From Bog-756 sp963777665 (lineage in GTDB: Bacteria; Actinomycetota; Acidimicrobiia; Acidimicrobiales; RAAP-2): a stretch of 64,000 bases of DNA. Within the stretch, counting starts at the first letter, position 1, and each line of letters begins with the position of its first letter. The stretch is from positions 199,259 to 263,258 of the forward strand of contig CAVZRJ010000004.1 in NCBI GenBank assembly GCA_963777665.1, in the 5' to 3' direction. The notes below the pieces were generated by a model, which saw only the letters and a list, made by a program, of their open reading frames with translations, made no database searches and was not told the DNA's origin. Below are positions 1 to 9,239 of the stretch, in pieces. The position numbers were made by a program, and so were the translations under genes.

Positions 1-1283
1 GCAATGTCACCGATGACACCGGTGGCAACGACGGAGTGGAAGCCCTTGGCTCCCGCCGCCTTGGTGGGGATCGTGCCCTTGCAGACGAACGTGCTGGTTG
101 CGGTGGCTCTGGCGGTGCAGATCCTCACGCTCGAAGGCCACGGGGCCGGCAGCCCTGTCAGGTATGCGACAGTCACGAATTCACCGCTGGCGAAGCTGGC
201 ACCCTTGACCGTGACCGCCGCCCCCGGCAAGCCCTTGGTGGGAGAAACGATCACCGAGGACGGTGGGTTGTAGGTGAACTGGTCGGCGAGCGTCACCGGG
301 CTCGTTCCCCCTAGTGAGGTCACCGTGATGTCGATCTGATCACCGGCTGTCTCCCCGGCCACGATGTACACGCGGAGCGTCGTGTTGTCTACGACCTGAA
401 AGGCGGTCGGTGTGCCACCATCGTTGACACCGGTCGTCCCGACGAAGTTCTTCCCTGTGACCGAAACGTAGTAACCACCGCCCATCGGGCCGCTCTTGGG
501 GTTGACCTTGGTGACCGATGGCCGACCGTAGAACGTGAACTGGTCATTCGAGCTGGTCGTGCTGGTCCCGCCCGGCGAGGCCACGGTCACCTGCACGGTG
601 TCCGGGCTGGTGCCGGAAGTGTCTGCCGGCGAAACCGCGGTGACCGACGTGTCGCTGTTGATCGTGTAACTCGCGGCCGGGGTCGTGCCGAAGTACACCA
701 CGGTGGCGGCAGTAAAGGCATCCCCGGAGATGGTAACGCTGGTGCCACCCGTGGCCGGCCCCTGCGTCGACGAGATCCCGGTCACCCTGGGTCGGGGGGT
801 GAAGCTCGGCGCCAGCTGGAGGCAGGCGCTCGGGACAGCACCGACCTGACTGGTGCAGTTGAAGTTGGTCGTGTTGTACACCTGGTTGCTCGTCAGCGGG
901 TCGGTGGCTGTGAAGTTGGGATCGACCGCCGGGGCGGCCGACAACACCGAGTAAGAGAGCAATGCCCCCGTGAGGTCCCACGTGTCGCTGCTCCACGCCG
1001 TGTGGGTCGTGGAATGCCCGCCGCGGCCGCTGCCGCTACACGTCGTCCTGAGCAAGACGTCACCGGTCGGATACCCCGCGGCCGGGTCGATGGTCGTATC
1101 GAAGCCGGTGGCGTAGGCGTTCTCCCCGATGCCGCCACAGTCGTAGCCGAGAACCGAAAAAGCGGTTCCCTGCGGGACGAGGAGTTGGATCGGGGAGGTG
1201 GCGGCGGCCGCGCTTCCGACCCAGAACATGCCGACCAGCACCGTTGCGATCGCAGTCAAACAGACAATTGCCCTTCGAACCAT
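1..1283 (-). CDS. Secreted IPT/TIG-domain protein, C-terminus beyond the window
   Basis: The frame is open from an ATG at 1283 to the left edge without a stop, so at least 427 residues are encoded and the C-terminus is missing. A GGGAGGAC ribosome site lies just before the ATG. The N-terminus is a clear Sec signal peptide: MVRR, a hydrophobic stretch, then GSAAAA. Two immunoglobulin-like IPT/TIG repeats follow at roughly residues 165-255 and 256-338. They are recognisable from the PATGGTSVTISG and GPMGGGYYVSVTGKNF openings and the endings DQFTFYG and DQFTYNPP. A third beta-rich segment starts SVIVSPTKGLPGAAVTVKG. Such proteins are exported surface or matrix proteins used for binding; no catalytic motif is visible and the ligand is unknown. 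Confidence 0.85.
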   Translation of the reverse strand, partial: MVRRAIVCLTAIATVLVGMFWVGSAAAATSPIQLLVPQGTAFSVLGYDCGGIGENAYATGFDTTIDPAAGYPTGDVLLRTTCSGSGRGGHSTTHTAWSSDTWDLTGALLSYSVLSAAPAVDPNFTATDPLTSNQVYNTTNFNCTSQVGAVPSACLQLAPSFTPRPRVTGISSTQGPATGGTSVTISGDAFTAATVVYFGTTPAASYTINSDTSVTAVSPADTSGTSPDTVQVTVASPGGTSTTSSNDQFTFYGRPSVTKVNPKSGPMGGGYYVSVTGKNFVGTTGVNDGGTPTAFQVVDNTTLRVYIVAGETAGDQIDITVTSLGGTSPVTLADQFTYNPPSSVIVSPTKGLPGAAVTVKGASFASGEFVTVAYLTGLPAPWPSSVRICTARATATSTFVCKGTIPTKAAGAKGFHSVVATGVIGDI

Positions 1284-1676
1284 CAGTCTGTCCTCCCGAT
1301 CGTTGACGTCATCGATTGCTCCCACGGTGGTCTTCCCACATTGCGCCCGGGACTGACGGGACTCGCCGACACCTAACGCAGGCTACGAGGGGAACCTGAC
1401 GCAGTGATGACGGTCGTGTTCGGACCCAGTCCCACGACCTCCGGTCGGGTGCCCGAACTACAACGCTTCCCTGGTAGATGGGGATTTCTGAGCTCCATTC
1501 GTCAACCCGGACGCACGATGGCGGCATCGAAATCGGCTGGCCGCTCGCACGACGTCGGCCGGATGACCCCAGGGCTCGTCCGTGTGATCCCGTCCGTGCC
1601 GGGTCCCGGCCCCACACGTCACTACGATCATTTGGCTGATGGCCAGTGTCCGCGATAGACGACCCTCCATCTCCGG
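1284..1676. other. Divergent intergenic region, no gene seen
   Basis: About 390 bp separate the divergent starts of the IPT/TIG gene (minus) and the anchored protein gene (plus). It presumably holds both promoters. The short open frames here have no ribosome site or recognisable protein. I see no strong hairpin. Confidence 0.5.
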
Positions 1677-2435
1677 ATGAGCAGTCGTCGGCGGCGGCTG
1701 GCCAGGACCGCGGCGGTCCTGGTGATGGTCCTGGCTGTCGCGACCACGCTCGGGTATCTCTCTGCTCATGACAATGCTCATGATCGCCCGACCACATCAG
1801 CTCTACCCGCGGGCGGCGATGGGCACCGAGACCGGGGCACCGGACCGGTTTCGACGACCCTTCCGGCGGTGACAACGACCGCTCCCACCACGACGACCAC
1901 CTCGCCTGGGACGTTGCCGCAGACCGACACAGTCCCTTCGGCGGTGACTGCGCAGTTCCAATCCCAGATGGCGGCACTGTGGGCAGGCATTGCCAACGAC
2001 TCTGCCAGTGATGCGATGCCCGCCTTTGTCCCAGAGGCCGCCTACCTACAGTTGAAGACGATCGCCGACGCATCGGGAGACTTCGCGAACCGACTGGTGC
2101 GCGACTACGAACTGGACATTGCTGCCGCCAACTCGCTCCTCGGCCCCGACGCTGCCGGCGCCACGCTCATCGGCGTCACTGTCCCGTCCCAGAATGCGCA
2201 CTGGATCTCACCGGGGGTTTGCGACAACGACGTCGGTTACTTCGAGGTGGCCAACTCGAGGATCGTCTACCAGGAGGACGGCCAGACCCGCTCGATCGGG
2301 ATCGCTTCGCTGATTTCCTGGCGTGGTGTGTGGTACGTGGTGCACTTGGGGGCCATTCTCCGCAACACAGACTCTGGGACGGTGCTCGATCCCGAGACAG
2401 GGCCCGGCTCGTCACCCCCGTCGTCCACCTGCTAA
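1677..2435 (+). CDS. Membrane-anchored or secreted protein of unknown function
   Basis: The 252-residue product starts with a basic MSSRRRRLAR segment and one hydrophobic helix (about residues 11-28), so it is exported or held by an N-terminal anchor. A low-complexity Thr/Pro linker (about residues 55-85, with TTTTTSPG) leads to a globular domain of about 165 residues. That domain holds two Cys: one in SPGVCDNDVGYF and one at the extreme C-terminus. No catalytic motif is recognised. The gene ends 7 bp from the convergent stop of the phosphodiester-glycosidase-like gene. Linker plus extracytoplasmic domain is common in actinobacterial cell-wall proteins, but the function is unknown. Confidence 0.7.
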   Translation: MSSRRRRLARTAAVLVMVLAVATTLGYLSAHDNAHDRPTTSALPAGGDGHRDRGTGPVSTTLPAVTTTAPTTTTTSPGTLPQTDTVPSAVTAQFQSQMAALWAGIANDSASDAMPAFVPEAAYLQLKTIADASGDFANRLVRDYELDIAAANSLLGPDAAGATLIGVTVPSQNAHWISPGVCDNDVGYFEVANSRIVYQEDGQTRSIGIASLISWRGVWYVVHLGAILRNTDSGTVLDPETGPGSSPPSSTC

Positions 2436-2442
2436 TCGACCC

Positions 2443-3411
2443 TCAGTGGGCGGCGATGACAGCGATGAAGTCGCGCGTCCAACCCAGCTGATACTGATCG
2501 GCCGGCCGGTTCTGGCCGGGGATCATGGCGACCAGGGGTGCGCCCCCGCTCGGTGCCGCATCGGCCTGTACCCATTCAGGATTGATGTCGAGTTGCATGG
2601 CATTGACTGCGCCCGCGTCCACCAGGGCGGCGGCCAGATCGGTAGGGGTCAGCGACATTCCGCCAGCGTAGAGAATGTCACCCTGCGAATCCTGTCCCAG
2701 ACCGCTCCGGGCCACCGCGGGGCCCGGGCCGAGCATCGCACCCCATGCCGCGGCGTCACCGACCGTCGAGCTGGCCACCCCGCCGCTGACCAGTGGAGGC
2801 AGGTTCTGCCGGACACTCTGCACCTGCTCGCCAAGCGCGGGCAGCCCGGCACCCCAGACGCCGATGTGGGTCGCGCCGTTAGCGTCGATCACGAAGCTGG
2901 CCAAGCCGTTAGCGAGGGGGTTCAGCACGTCGCCGTCGAGCTCAAAACCGCCGGCCTGCGACGACTCCTTGAAGCCGCCGTTGAATGCGGCCAGGAGCAG
3001 CGGGGCCTCGCCCGGGCCGATCGAAGCTCCGCTGTCGGCGGGGATGACTGCGCTACCAACAGTGGGATCGGTTGTCCCGACATGGAGGTCGAACCGGACG
3101 TACCCCGAGCGGAACCGGATGACGGTCACGGCCCCTCCGAGTGGTCCGGTGATCGTTCGCTCATCGATGGCGATGCCGATGGACTCCCGGCTGACAGGAG
3201 TCCACCCTGGCTGATCCGTCGTTGTGGTGGTCGGAGGAACGGTCGTGGAGGTGACCGGCGTCTGGCGGTGCACCGCTTCGTGCCCGGGTTTGGCAGCGAA
3301 CGGACCAGCGGTCCCGGATTGCGTTCCCGAAGCGCAACCCGACGCGAGCAGAGTCAGCACCGCAGCAAGGCACAAGGAACGGAGAGGTCTACGCCCCCTT
3401 CGGCGATCCAC
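2443..3411 (-). CDS. Lipoprotein with phosphodiester glycosidase (NAGPA-like) domain
   Basis: The product is a lipoprotein: a basic RRRGRRPLRS segment, a hydrophobic run and the lipobox LLASGC. After a Thr-rich linker (TTTTTDQ) comes a domain resembling the NAGPA/phosphodiester-glycosidase family. Its marks are LLLAAFNGGFK, the GLASFVIDANG strand and a late DILYAGGMSLTPTDLAAALVDAGAVNA helix region (quoted here in parts: DILYAGGMS, TPTDLAAAL). The family removes GlcNAc from phosphodiesters, or acts on cell-wall glycan links in bacteria. The GTG at 3411 is preferred because AAGGAG stands just before it, with a short 3-nt spacing, and it places the signal peptide at the N-terminus. A GTG at 3465 is the alternative. 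The substrate is unknown. Confidence 0.75.
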   Translation of the reverse strand: MDRRRGRRPLRSLCLAAVLTLLASGCASGTQSGTAGPFAAKPGHEAVHRQTPVTSTTVPPTTTTTDQPGWTPVSRESIGIAIDERTITGPLGGAVTVIRFRSGYVRFDLHVGTTDPTVGSAVIPADSGASIGPGEAPLLLAAFNGGFKESSQAGGFELDGDVLNPLANGLASFVIDANGATHIGVWGAGLPALGEQVQSVRQNLPPLVSGGVASSTVGDAAAWGAMLGPGPAVARSGLGQDSQGDILYAGGMSLTPTDLAAALVDAGAVNAMQLDINPEWVQADAAPSGGAPLVAMIPGQNRPADQYQLGWTRDFIAVIAAH

Positions 3412-3496
3412 TTGCTCCTTCTTGCTGCATCTCCCTAGTTCAGCGAGCCAGGAGGGGTCCTTCACCGTCGCGGCGACACCCCGGTGGCCCGTGACT

Positions 3497-5107
3497 TCAG
3501 CCAGAGAAGTGCGGCAGCGTCACCCACGACAGCCGGCCCGGCTCGTGGTGCACGGCCTGGTCGGCGGCCCGCAAGGTGGTGGCAGTGGCAGGCGGCTCTC
3601 CAGTGCCGAGATTGCGCGCGTAGACGGGATGGGCGCCGCTGGAGACCTGGACCCGCAGGCGGTGGCCGGGGGCGAAGGTGTGTCCTACCGGCCACAGGAC
3701 CACCGCCACCGTGAACGTCTGGTCCGGGTTCCGGTGGATGGACGCCGGATCGAAGCGCTGCAGGCCGTCGCACACGTTGACGGACCGGCCGTCGGGGGAC
3801 ACATCGCAGACCCGGACGAAGAAGTCGGTGTGGTCCAAGCTCGAGCTCACGTGCAGCTCCGCCTCCACCGGACCGATGAGCTCGAGGGGCTCGCCCAGCT
3901 CGTCGGATGTGTAGACCAGGACGTCGGAGCGCGCCTCCAGGGGACGGTTGTCGACGGTTCCCCCGGTGAGCATGCCGATGCCGCCCAGCGACGGCGTCGG
4001 GTCAGCGGGGTCGTAGCGGTAACGGTCGGGGTCCGACGGTGCCGCCGGCGGGACGGGCGCCAGGTGACCTCCGGCATGGAGGTACCAGCGGGTCGGCCCC
4101 GAGGGCGGGGGCCAGTCAGGCAGGTCGCGCCAGCGCCCGCCTTCGCCCTGGACGTGGACCTTCACCGGGGTGGGGCCGAGGAGCCCCTCCCGGCCGAGCA
4201 GCCAGGTGTCGAACCAGTCCAGTGGAGCGTCGGTCATGCCACCCTCCCCGCCTCCGGCGAGGTGTCCGCCGGCGCCGATGCGCAGCTGCACGGGGCCGGG
4301 CGACGCGCGGAGGACGGCGTAGTCCTCCAGCACGCCGGGCAGCGGGTAGTCGTTCCAGCCGTCGACGAGAAGGGTCGGCACCGTCCATCCCGCCAGCAGG
4401 GACCGGAAGTTCACCGGGTCCCAGAAGGCATCGCCGGCGCCGCCATGAGCGAGCTGGTCCCGGTACAGCTGCAGGTCGACGCCGGTGAGCCTGTTGATCA
4501 CCTCACCGAGAGGGAGGTGGTCGAAACCCGCCTTCAGCTCGGTCATGCGCTGCTCGATGCCCTCCGGGGAGATGTCGGTGGTGGGGACAGCGTCGGTCCG
4601 CTTGTTGAACTGAGTGGCGCCCACGTCCCAGGGGATGATCACCTCGAGAGCCAGCGAATCCCCCGGATACCACGAGTAGGCCCGCATCGACGTCGACAGG
4701 GCGACGGCCATGGCCTTGAGGTGCGGCGGCTTCGTGGAAGCCAGCGCCCACTGGGTGAAGCCCATGTAACTCGCGCCGAACGTGCCCATGCTGCCGTTGA
4801 ACCACGCCTGGGAGCCGATCCAGTCGGCGGTGTCCCGCCCGTCCCCGGCTTCCGCGAAGTAGCTATGGGTACCACCCGACCCGTCAGTGCCCCGGCACGC
4901 CTGCAGGACGTACCGGTAACCGCGGGCTGCGAACTCCGGGCCCATGGCCGACGCGAAGTTGGCCCTGCCGTAGGGCGTGCGCTCCAGGATGGTGGGAGCG
5001 TCATCGACGCCGACGGGGTGGTAGACGTCGGCGAGCAGCACCGTCCCATCCGAGACAGTGACCTTGACGTCACGCTCGACCTCGACTTCGTTGGTGCGCT
5101 TGCGCAT
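3497..5107 (-). CDS. CocE/NonD family hydrolase (S15 X-Pro dipeptidyl-peptidase-like)
   Basis: The 536-residue protein has the two-part CocE architecture: an alpha/beta-hydrolase domain and a C-terminal jelly-roll domain (from about residue 330, with YTSDELGEPLELIGPVEAEL). The nucleophile elbow is GTFGASYMG with Ser113. An oxyanion Tyr is likely in RTPYGR. The later DGWNDY and GAGGHLAGG segments carry the probable Asp/His partners. Related enzymes cleave esters (cocaine esterase), acyl-amino acids (glutaryl-7-ACA acylases) or X-Pro dipeptides; the substrate here cannot be read from sequence. No signal peptide is seen, so it is probably cytoplasmic. It is transcribed away from the aldo/keto reductase across a roughly 300-bp divergent region. 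Confidence 0.9.
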   Translation of the reverse strand: MRKRTNEVEVERDVKVTVSDGTVLLADVYHPVGVDDAPTILERTPYGRANFASAMGPEFAARGYRYVLQACRGTDGSGGTHSYFAEAGDGRDTADWIGSQAWFNGSMGTFGASYMGFTQWALASTKPPHLKAMAVALSTSMRAYSWYPGDSLALEVIIPWDVGATQFNKRTDAVPTTDISPEGIEQRMTELKAGFDHLPLGEVINRLTGVDLQLYRDQLAHGGAGDAFWDPVNFRSLLAGWTVPTLLVDGWNDYPLPGVLEDYAVLRASPGPVQLRIGAGGHLAGGGEGGMTDAPLDWFDTWLLGREGLLGPTPVKVHVQGEGGRWRDLPDWPPPSGPTRWYLHAGGHLAPVPPAAPSDPDRYRYDPADPTPSLGGIGMLTGGTVDNRPLEARSDVLVYTSDELGEPLELIGPVEAELHVSSSLDHTDFFVRVCDVSPDGRSVNVCDGLQRFDPASIHRNPDQTFTVAVVLWPVGHTFAPGHRLRVQVSSGAHPVYARNLGTGEPPATATTLRAADQAVHHEPGRLSWVTLPHFSG

Positions 5108-5405
5108 GGCAACCCCTTCGCCACCGTCGCCCCCCGATGGCCGGCGACGGACCTGACTCTATGTCAGGTATCGTTGGCCTGGACGCCGCCCTCCGGGCGC
5201 CAAGCGGGCCTGAGCCGGCAGCTCACTCCAACGGGGTATGAGACGGTTCCTCAACCCTGGGAACGCCCCGACCCCGGCGGGTCGGGTACGCATCGGGTCG
5301 GCCATCGCCCCCAATCTGGCCTCCGCCCGGCCGGACGGGGCGGGACACCGGGAGGAGTCGGTACTGTCGGAGCGCTGCTCAGGGGACGCGAGGAGTGGAA
5401 CGATC

Positions 5406-6383
5406 ATGAAGCACGTCAAGCTGGGGAACCTCGAAGTCTCCCGCATCGGCCTGGGGACGATGGGCATGTCCACCGCGTACACCGGGGCCGGTGAGGATGA
5501 TGCGGAGTCCATCCGCACCATCCACCGAGCACTCGAGCTCGGGGTGACCCTGATCGACACCGCCGAGATCTATGGGCCCTATCGGAACGAGGAGCTCGTC
5601 GGCCAGGCCATCGGCGGCCGGCGCGACCAGGTGGTGTTGGCCACCAAGTTCGGCATGGTCTCCCACGCCGGCGATGGTCCCGGCACCCTCGACAGTTCTC
5701 CGGCGAACATCCGCACTGCCCTCGCGGGCTCCCTCCAGAGGCTCGGCGTCGACCACATCGACCTCTACTACCAGCATCGGGTCGACCAGAAGGTGCCCAT
5801 CGAGGACACGGTGGGAGCGCTCGCCGAATTGGTCGCCGAGGGCAAGGTCCGCTACATCGGGCTCTCGGAAGCGGGAGCCGACACCATCCGCCGGGCCCAT
5901 GCCGTTCACCCGATCACCGCGCTGCAGACCGAGTACTCACTGTGGACCCGGGACCCCGAGGCCAGGATGCTGCACGTGCTGCGGGAGCTGGGCATCGGGC
6001 TGGTGGCCTACTCCCCACTGGGCCGCGGGATGCTCACCGGAGCGGTGCGCTCGATCGACAACCTGGCGGATTCGGACTTCCGCAAGTCCAACCCGCGGTT
6101 CAGCACTGAGAACTTTCAGCACAATCTGAGCAGTGCCGAGGAGGTCCAGTCCATCGCCGAAGAGGTCGGGTGCACGCCGGCACAGGTCTCGCTGGCCTGG
6201 CTGCTCGCCCAGGGTGACGACATCGCCCCGATCCCCGGGACCAAGCGTGTGTCCCGGGTCGAGGAGAATGTCGGCGCCGACGACATCCAGCTCACGACCG
6301 ACCAGCTCGGCCGCCTCGACAAGATCACCCCTGCTGCCGGCGATCATCACAGCGAAGCACAGATGCGGCTCATCGAGCGCTGA
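5406..6383 (+). CDS. Aldo/keto reductase
   Basis: A 325-residue NADPH-dependent aldo/keto reductase of the bacterial AKR13-like type. It opens with the family start MKHVKLGNLEVSRIGLGTMG and has the full catalytic tetrad: Asp51, Tyr56 (DTAEIYG), Lys81 (ATKFG) and His124 (YYQHRVD). The NADP-binding end is visible at IPGTKRVSRVEENVGA. The ATG at 5406 is preceded by GAGGAG about 10 nt upstream; the open frame extends further up but family similarity begins here. It reduces carbonyls with a (beta/alpha)8 barrel fold, and the substrate is not predictable. It stands alone, divergent from the CocE hydrolase. Confidence 0.92.
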   Translation: MKHVKLGNLEVSRIGLGTMGMSTAYTGAGEDDAESIRTIHRALELGVTLIDTAEIYGPYRNEELVGQAIGGRRDQVVLATKFGMVSHAGDGPGTLDSSPANIRTALAGSLQRLGVDHIDLYYQHRVDQKVPIEDTVGALAELVAEGKVRYIGLSEAGADTIRRAHAVHPITALQTEYSLWTRDPEARMLHVLRELGIGLVAYSPLGRGMLTGAVRSIDNLADSDFRKSNPRFSTENFQHNLSSAEEVQSIAEEVGCTPAQVSLAWLLAQGDDIAPIPGTKRVSRVEENVGADDIQLTTDQLGRLDKITPAAGDHHSEAQMRLIER

Positions 6384-6577
6384 CAGCACCTGGGACAGCG
6401 GCACAGGCGGAGCCATCCCAGTGGTTCGCGAGCTCAGCGAATCGATGACGCTACGGCCATCGTCCTCGTGTGGAGGGCATCGCAGTGGCTTGTCGGATCT
6501 CATCAGGGCAAAATGAGCGTTCGCAGAGGCAGATCGATCACCGGAGGCTGACACACTGACGAAAGGAGACACGACTG

Positions 6578-6953
6578 GTGGCCTGTGAAGGATTCCATGA
6601 GCCAACTGAACTACTCGACGAGGCGACCATCGACCACCATCGGGCCATGACCTCATTGTGTGAGGAGCTCGAAGCAATCGACTGGTACGACCAGAGGGTG
6701 AAGGCGACATCCGATGCCAGCCTTGCTGCGAATTCTCGCGTACAACCGTGACGACGAGAAGGAACACGCTGCGATGGTCCTCGAATGGCTGCGGCGTCGC
6801 GATCCTGCGCTTGACGCGAACCTCCGCACCTATCTGTTCACCTCCGAACCGATCACTGAGCTCGGTGAAAATGGCAGCGTCTCTGCCGACGACGCGCTGC
6901 TCGCAGACGGGTCGGGATCGCTCGGCATCGGGAGTTTGAGGGGAACCGAGTGA
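6578..6953 (+). pseudogene. Encapsulated ferritin (EncFtn), broken by a one-base frameshift
   Basis: A GTG at 6578, nine nt after AAAGGAG, starts a frame reading VACEGFHEPTELLDEATI, the N-terminus of an encapsulin-cargo ferritin. This frame ends early at 6749. The family continues without a gap in the +1 frame (ILAYNRDDEKEHAAM to the stop at 6953). One extra A at about 6731 in GCGAATTC explains the break: removing it gives about 124 residues. In the rejoined protein the ferroxidase residues of the family are kept (Glu30, Glu60, His63), and the tail ends SLGIGSLRG, the encapsulin-targeting peptide. The family oxidises and stores iron inside an encapsulin shell. No shell gene lies on either side. 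Either a sequencing error or a recent inactivation would explain it. Confidence 0.85.
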
Positions 6954-7047
6954 TGGCGCGACAGCGACCACCGAGACCCCCACTGTCCCAAGCCTCGACG
7001 ATCGCCTGACCAAACGAGTCCTTGGCACGGCGCCAAGGGTCAAGGGC

Positions 7048-8328
7048 TCACGACTTCGTGGAGCGCGAGGTGCTCGGTCGATCGGCAGGAGCCTGCAGGG
7101 GGGTCCATCCGACGAACCGGTCGGGGGACCACCGGGCGAGCTCGCCGGCCACGACGGGGTCCAGGGCCGGTCCAACAGTGAGATGTCCGGCCCCCGACGC
7201 ATCGAGCATCGAGTCCGCCAGCACCGCCGCGCTCAACGGCCCGAGCAGCAGCCCCTCTGCCCCGTGACCGGTGGCTACGAAGGCGTTCGACCACCCGGGC
7301 ACCGGGCCGAGCAGCGGCTTCCCGTCGGCACTGACCGGCCGGGTCCCCACACGCACCTCGACCAACTCGGCCGCACCCAATCCGGGGGCAGTCCTCAGGC
7401 ACTCCCGCAGCAGCTGGTGCACCCCGTCGGCGGTCACACGGTGGTCAAACCCGGCAGCGGCCTCCATCGTCCCGCCGCAGGCCACCCGGCCGCCCGGCCA
7501 GGGGACCAGATAGAACCCGAGCACTGGCTGGACAATGGGCCACATCGATGTATCGGCTTCCGGCAGACGCAGATGCGCGATCTGGCCTTTGAGCGGCCCG
7601 ACCGGCAGGACCACCCGGAGGTCTCCCGCCAGCTCCTCGGTCCAAGCACCGCTGCAGAGGGCCACTGCCCCGGCAGGGATGTCACCTCTGTCGGTCCGCA
7701 CCGCCTGCACCCGCTCCGCACCGGGACTCCCGACAATGCCGGTGACCGTAGCCTGCCGCCACCGCGCACCCCGGCGTTCGGCCGCGGCCTGCAGGACACC
7801 CCGCAGGACCCTGCCGTCCACCCGTCGGCCGTCCGGGTTGTAGAGCGCCCGCCGGACGGTGTCGAGGACCGGAAAGCGTCGGCGAGCCACTTCCGGATCC
7901 AGCTCCTCGACCCCCACGTCTCGGCCCAGAATCAGCTCCGAAGCTGCCCCCATGGTCGCGTCGTCACCGGGACGCTCGGCGACCAGCAGCGAGCCGGTCC
8001 GGGCATACCCGGTGTCGACAGCCCCGTCGGCGCCGAGCTGGTCGACCAGGCTCTCGTAGTGCCTCGCCGCGGCGTGCCCGACGGCGAAGGTGCCCGGTGC
8101 GGGGTCCAAGTTCGTCTCGGGTGAGAGGATGCCGGCCCCGGCGTCGCTGGCCCGACCCGGGTCGTGGCGGTCGACGACCACAACCGTGGCACCACGGTGC
8201 ACCAGCTCGTAGGCGAGCGCCGTCCCCACCAGGCCGCCACCCACCACCACGCAGTCCGCAGACCGGCCGCCCCGGGCTGATCGATCGCTCCCCGCGGAAG
8301 TCGTCGATGACCGTCGCCGTCGCTTCAA
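7048..8328 (-). CDS. FAD-dependent oxidoreductase, glycine-oxidase/DAO type
   Basis: A DAO-superfamily flavoprotein of about 426 residues. The FAD-binding GxGxxG appears as CVVVGGGLVGTALAYEL, with acidic VVVVDRHDPG closing the second strand and a GTRPVSADGKPLLGPVPG segment near the C-terminus. That last motif is typical of glycine oxidase (ThiO) and D-amino-acid oxidases. The reaction is likely oxidative deamination of an amino acid or amine with O2. The frame stays open far upstream, inside the VOC gene, so the start is uncertain. I chose a TTG at 8328 that overlaps the VOC stop (TTGA); a GTG at 8250, at the very start of the FAD motif, is possible. Coupling to the VOC gene suggests one transcript. 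Confidence 0.85.
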   Translation of the reverse strand: MKRRRRSSTTSAGSDRSARGGRSADCVVVGGGLVGTALAYELVHRGATVVVVDRHDPGRASDAGAGILSPETNLDPAPGTFAVGHAAARHYESLVDQLGADGAVDTGYARTGSLLVAERPGDDATMGAASELILGRDVGVEELDPEVARRRFPVLDTVRRALYNPDGRRVDGRVLRGVLQAAAERRGARWRQATVTGIVGSPGAERVQAVRTDRGDIPAGAVALCSGAWTEELAGDLRVVLPVGPLKGQIAHLRLPEADTSMWPIVQPVLGFYLVPWPGGRVACGGTMEAAAGFDHRVTADGVHQLLRECLRTAPGLGAAELVEVRVGTRPVSADGKPLLGPVPGWSNAFVATGHGAEGLLLGPLSAAVLADSMLDASGAGHLTVGPALDPVVAGELARWSPDRFVGWTPLQAPADRPSTSRSTKS

Positions 8329-8786
8329 CGGTCGTAGGCAGCTTGCAGTGCGGCGATGTCCAGTTTGCTCATCTCCATCATGGCCTCGGTTGCCTGTTGG
8401 GCACGGATCCGATCGGAGGAACCGAGCAGCGATCCGAGAACGGTCGGTACGACCTGCCACGACAATCCGTACCGGTCCTTCAGCCAACCGCATCGTCCGG
8501 GCTCCCCTCCGTCTGCGGTCAACCGCCCCCACAGATCATCGATCTCGCCCTGGGTATCGACGTTGACAAAGAGCGAGATCGACTCGGTGAAGCCGTCATG
8601 GACCGGGCCCCCATTGAGCAACATCAGCTTCTGGCCGCACAGCTCGACGGTTGCAGCGAAGACTGGTCCGTTGTCGGCACCTGGGCGCACGTCGGGTGCT
8701 GCGACCTCGGGGAAGATCGACGTGTAAAACGCGATCGGCTCGACCAGATCAGTGTCGAACCACAGAAACGGCGTGATGGACGGCAT
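8325..8786 (-). CDS. VOC family protein, PhnB-like
   Basis: A 153-residue protein of the PhnB/3-demethylubiquinone-methyltransferase-like branch of the vicinal oxygen chelate fold. The start MPSITPFLWFDTDLVEPI is the canonical beginning of this family. It also shows FYTSIFPE, a Gly/Asn-rich ADNGPVFAATVELCGQ and the ending GSSDRIRAQQATEAMMEM. AGGAGG lies six nt before the ATG at 8786, which fixes that start over an upstream in-frame ATG. The stop overlaps the proposed start of the flavoprotein gene. The biochemical role of this branch is unknown in most cases. Confidence 0.88.
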   Translation of the reverse strand: MPSITPFLWFDTDLVEPIAFYTSIFPEVAAPDVRPGADNGPVFAATVELCGQKLMLLNGGPVHDGFTESISLFVNVDTQGEIDDLWGRLTADGGEPGRCGWLKDRYGLSWQVVPTVLGSLLGSSDRIRAQQATEAMMEMSKLDIAALQAAYDR

Positions 8787-9239
8787 CGTGGACCTCCTGA
8801 GCATCGATCATCGCCCGTGGGGGTCGACATGGGGTGGGCGAACCTTCCCATTTTCGACGACTTCCGGCGAGAAATCTCGGAGCGATTGGGGCAGCGGACC
8901 GACGAAGGGGTCGATCGGCCGGTGATGGCGGGTTCACGCCTGGTGCAGCGCGACGCCGTCTCGATCTCATCGACAGGTATCGATTGATGACCTGACCTGG
9001 CCGGATTCCATGAACCCCTTCTGCACCCCCCAAGCCAGCTCCACGGACCACTGGCATCGAGATCCCCTCGGCTACCACAAGGGACCTGCTCTTTCTACAG
9101 CGAATCCGTCGAAACGCCGGTTCTGGAGGGCTGCACCGACCGTATGTGCCCGAGGTGCCCCAGCCTCCTCGTGCGGCCCAAGTTCTTGCACTCCGGGTCT
9201 TCGCTGCCCTGTGGGTGACAGTGAAAATCGGCAGAGGCC
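8787..9239. other. Intergenic region without a supported gene
   Basis: About 450 bp separate two divergently placed VOC genes. Several short frames cross it but none has both a ribosome site and a recognisable protein. Promoters for both neighbours probably lie here. No strong hairpin or repeat was noticed. Confidence 0.45.

Noticed and set aside
3224..5494. A 756-codon open frame on the plus strand
   Set aside because: It lies opposite the well-supported CocE hydrolase. Its translation is Arg/Gly/Val-rich and low in family-like motifs, so it is a high-GC shadow.
6954..7047. Possible encapsulin shell gene after the ferritin
   Set aside because: Only 94 bp lie before the next gene's stop, and the frames are very short. 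There is no room for a shell gene of about 265 codons.
5937..7202. A 421-codon minus-strand frame
   Set aside because: It is antisense to the aldo/keto reductase and encapsulated ferritin, and has no recognisable domain.
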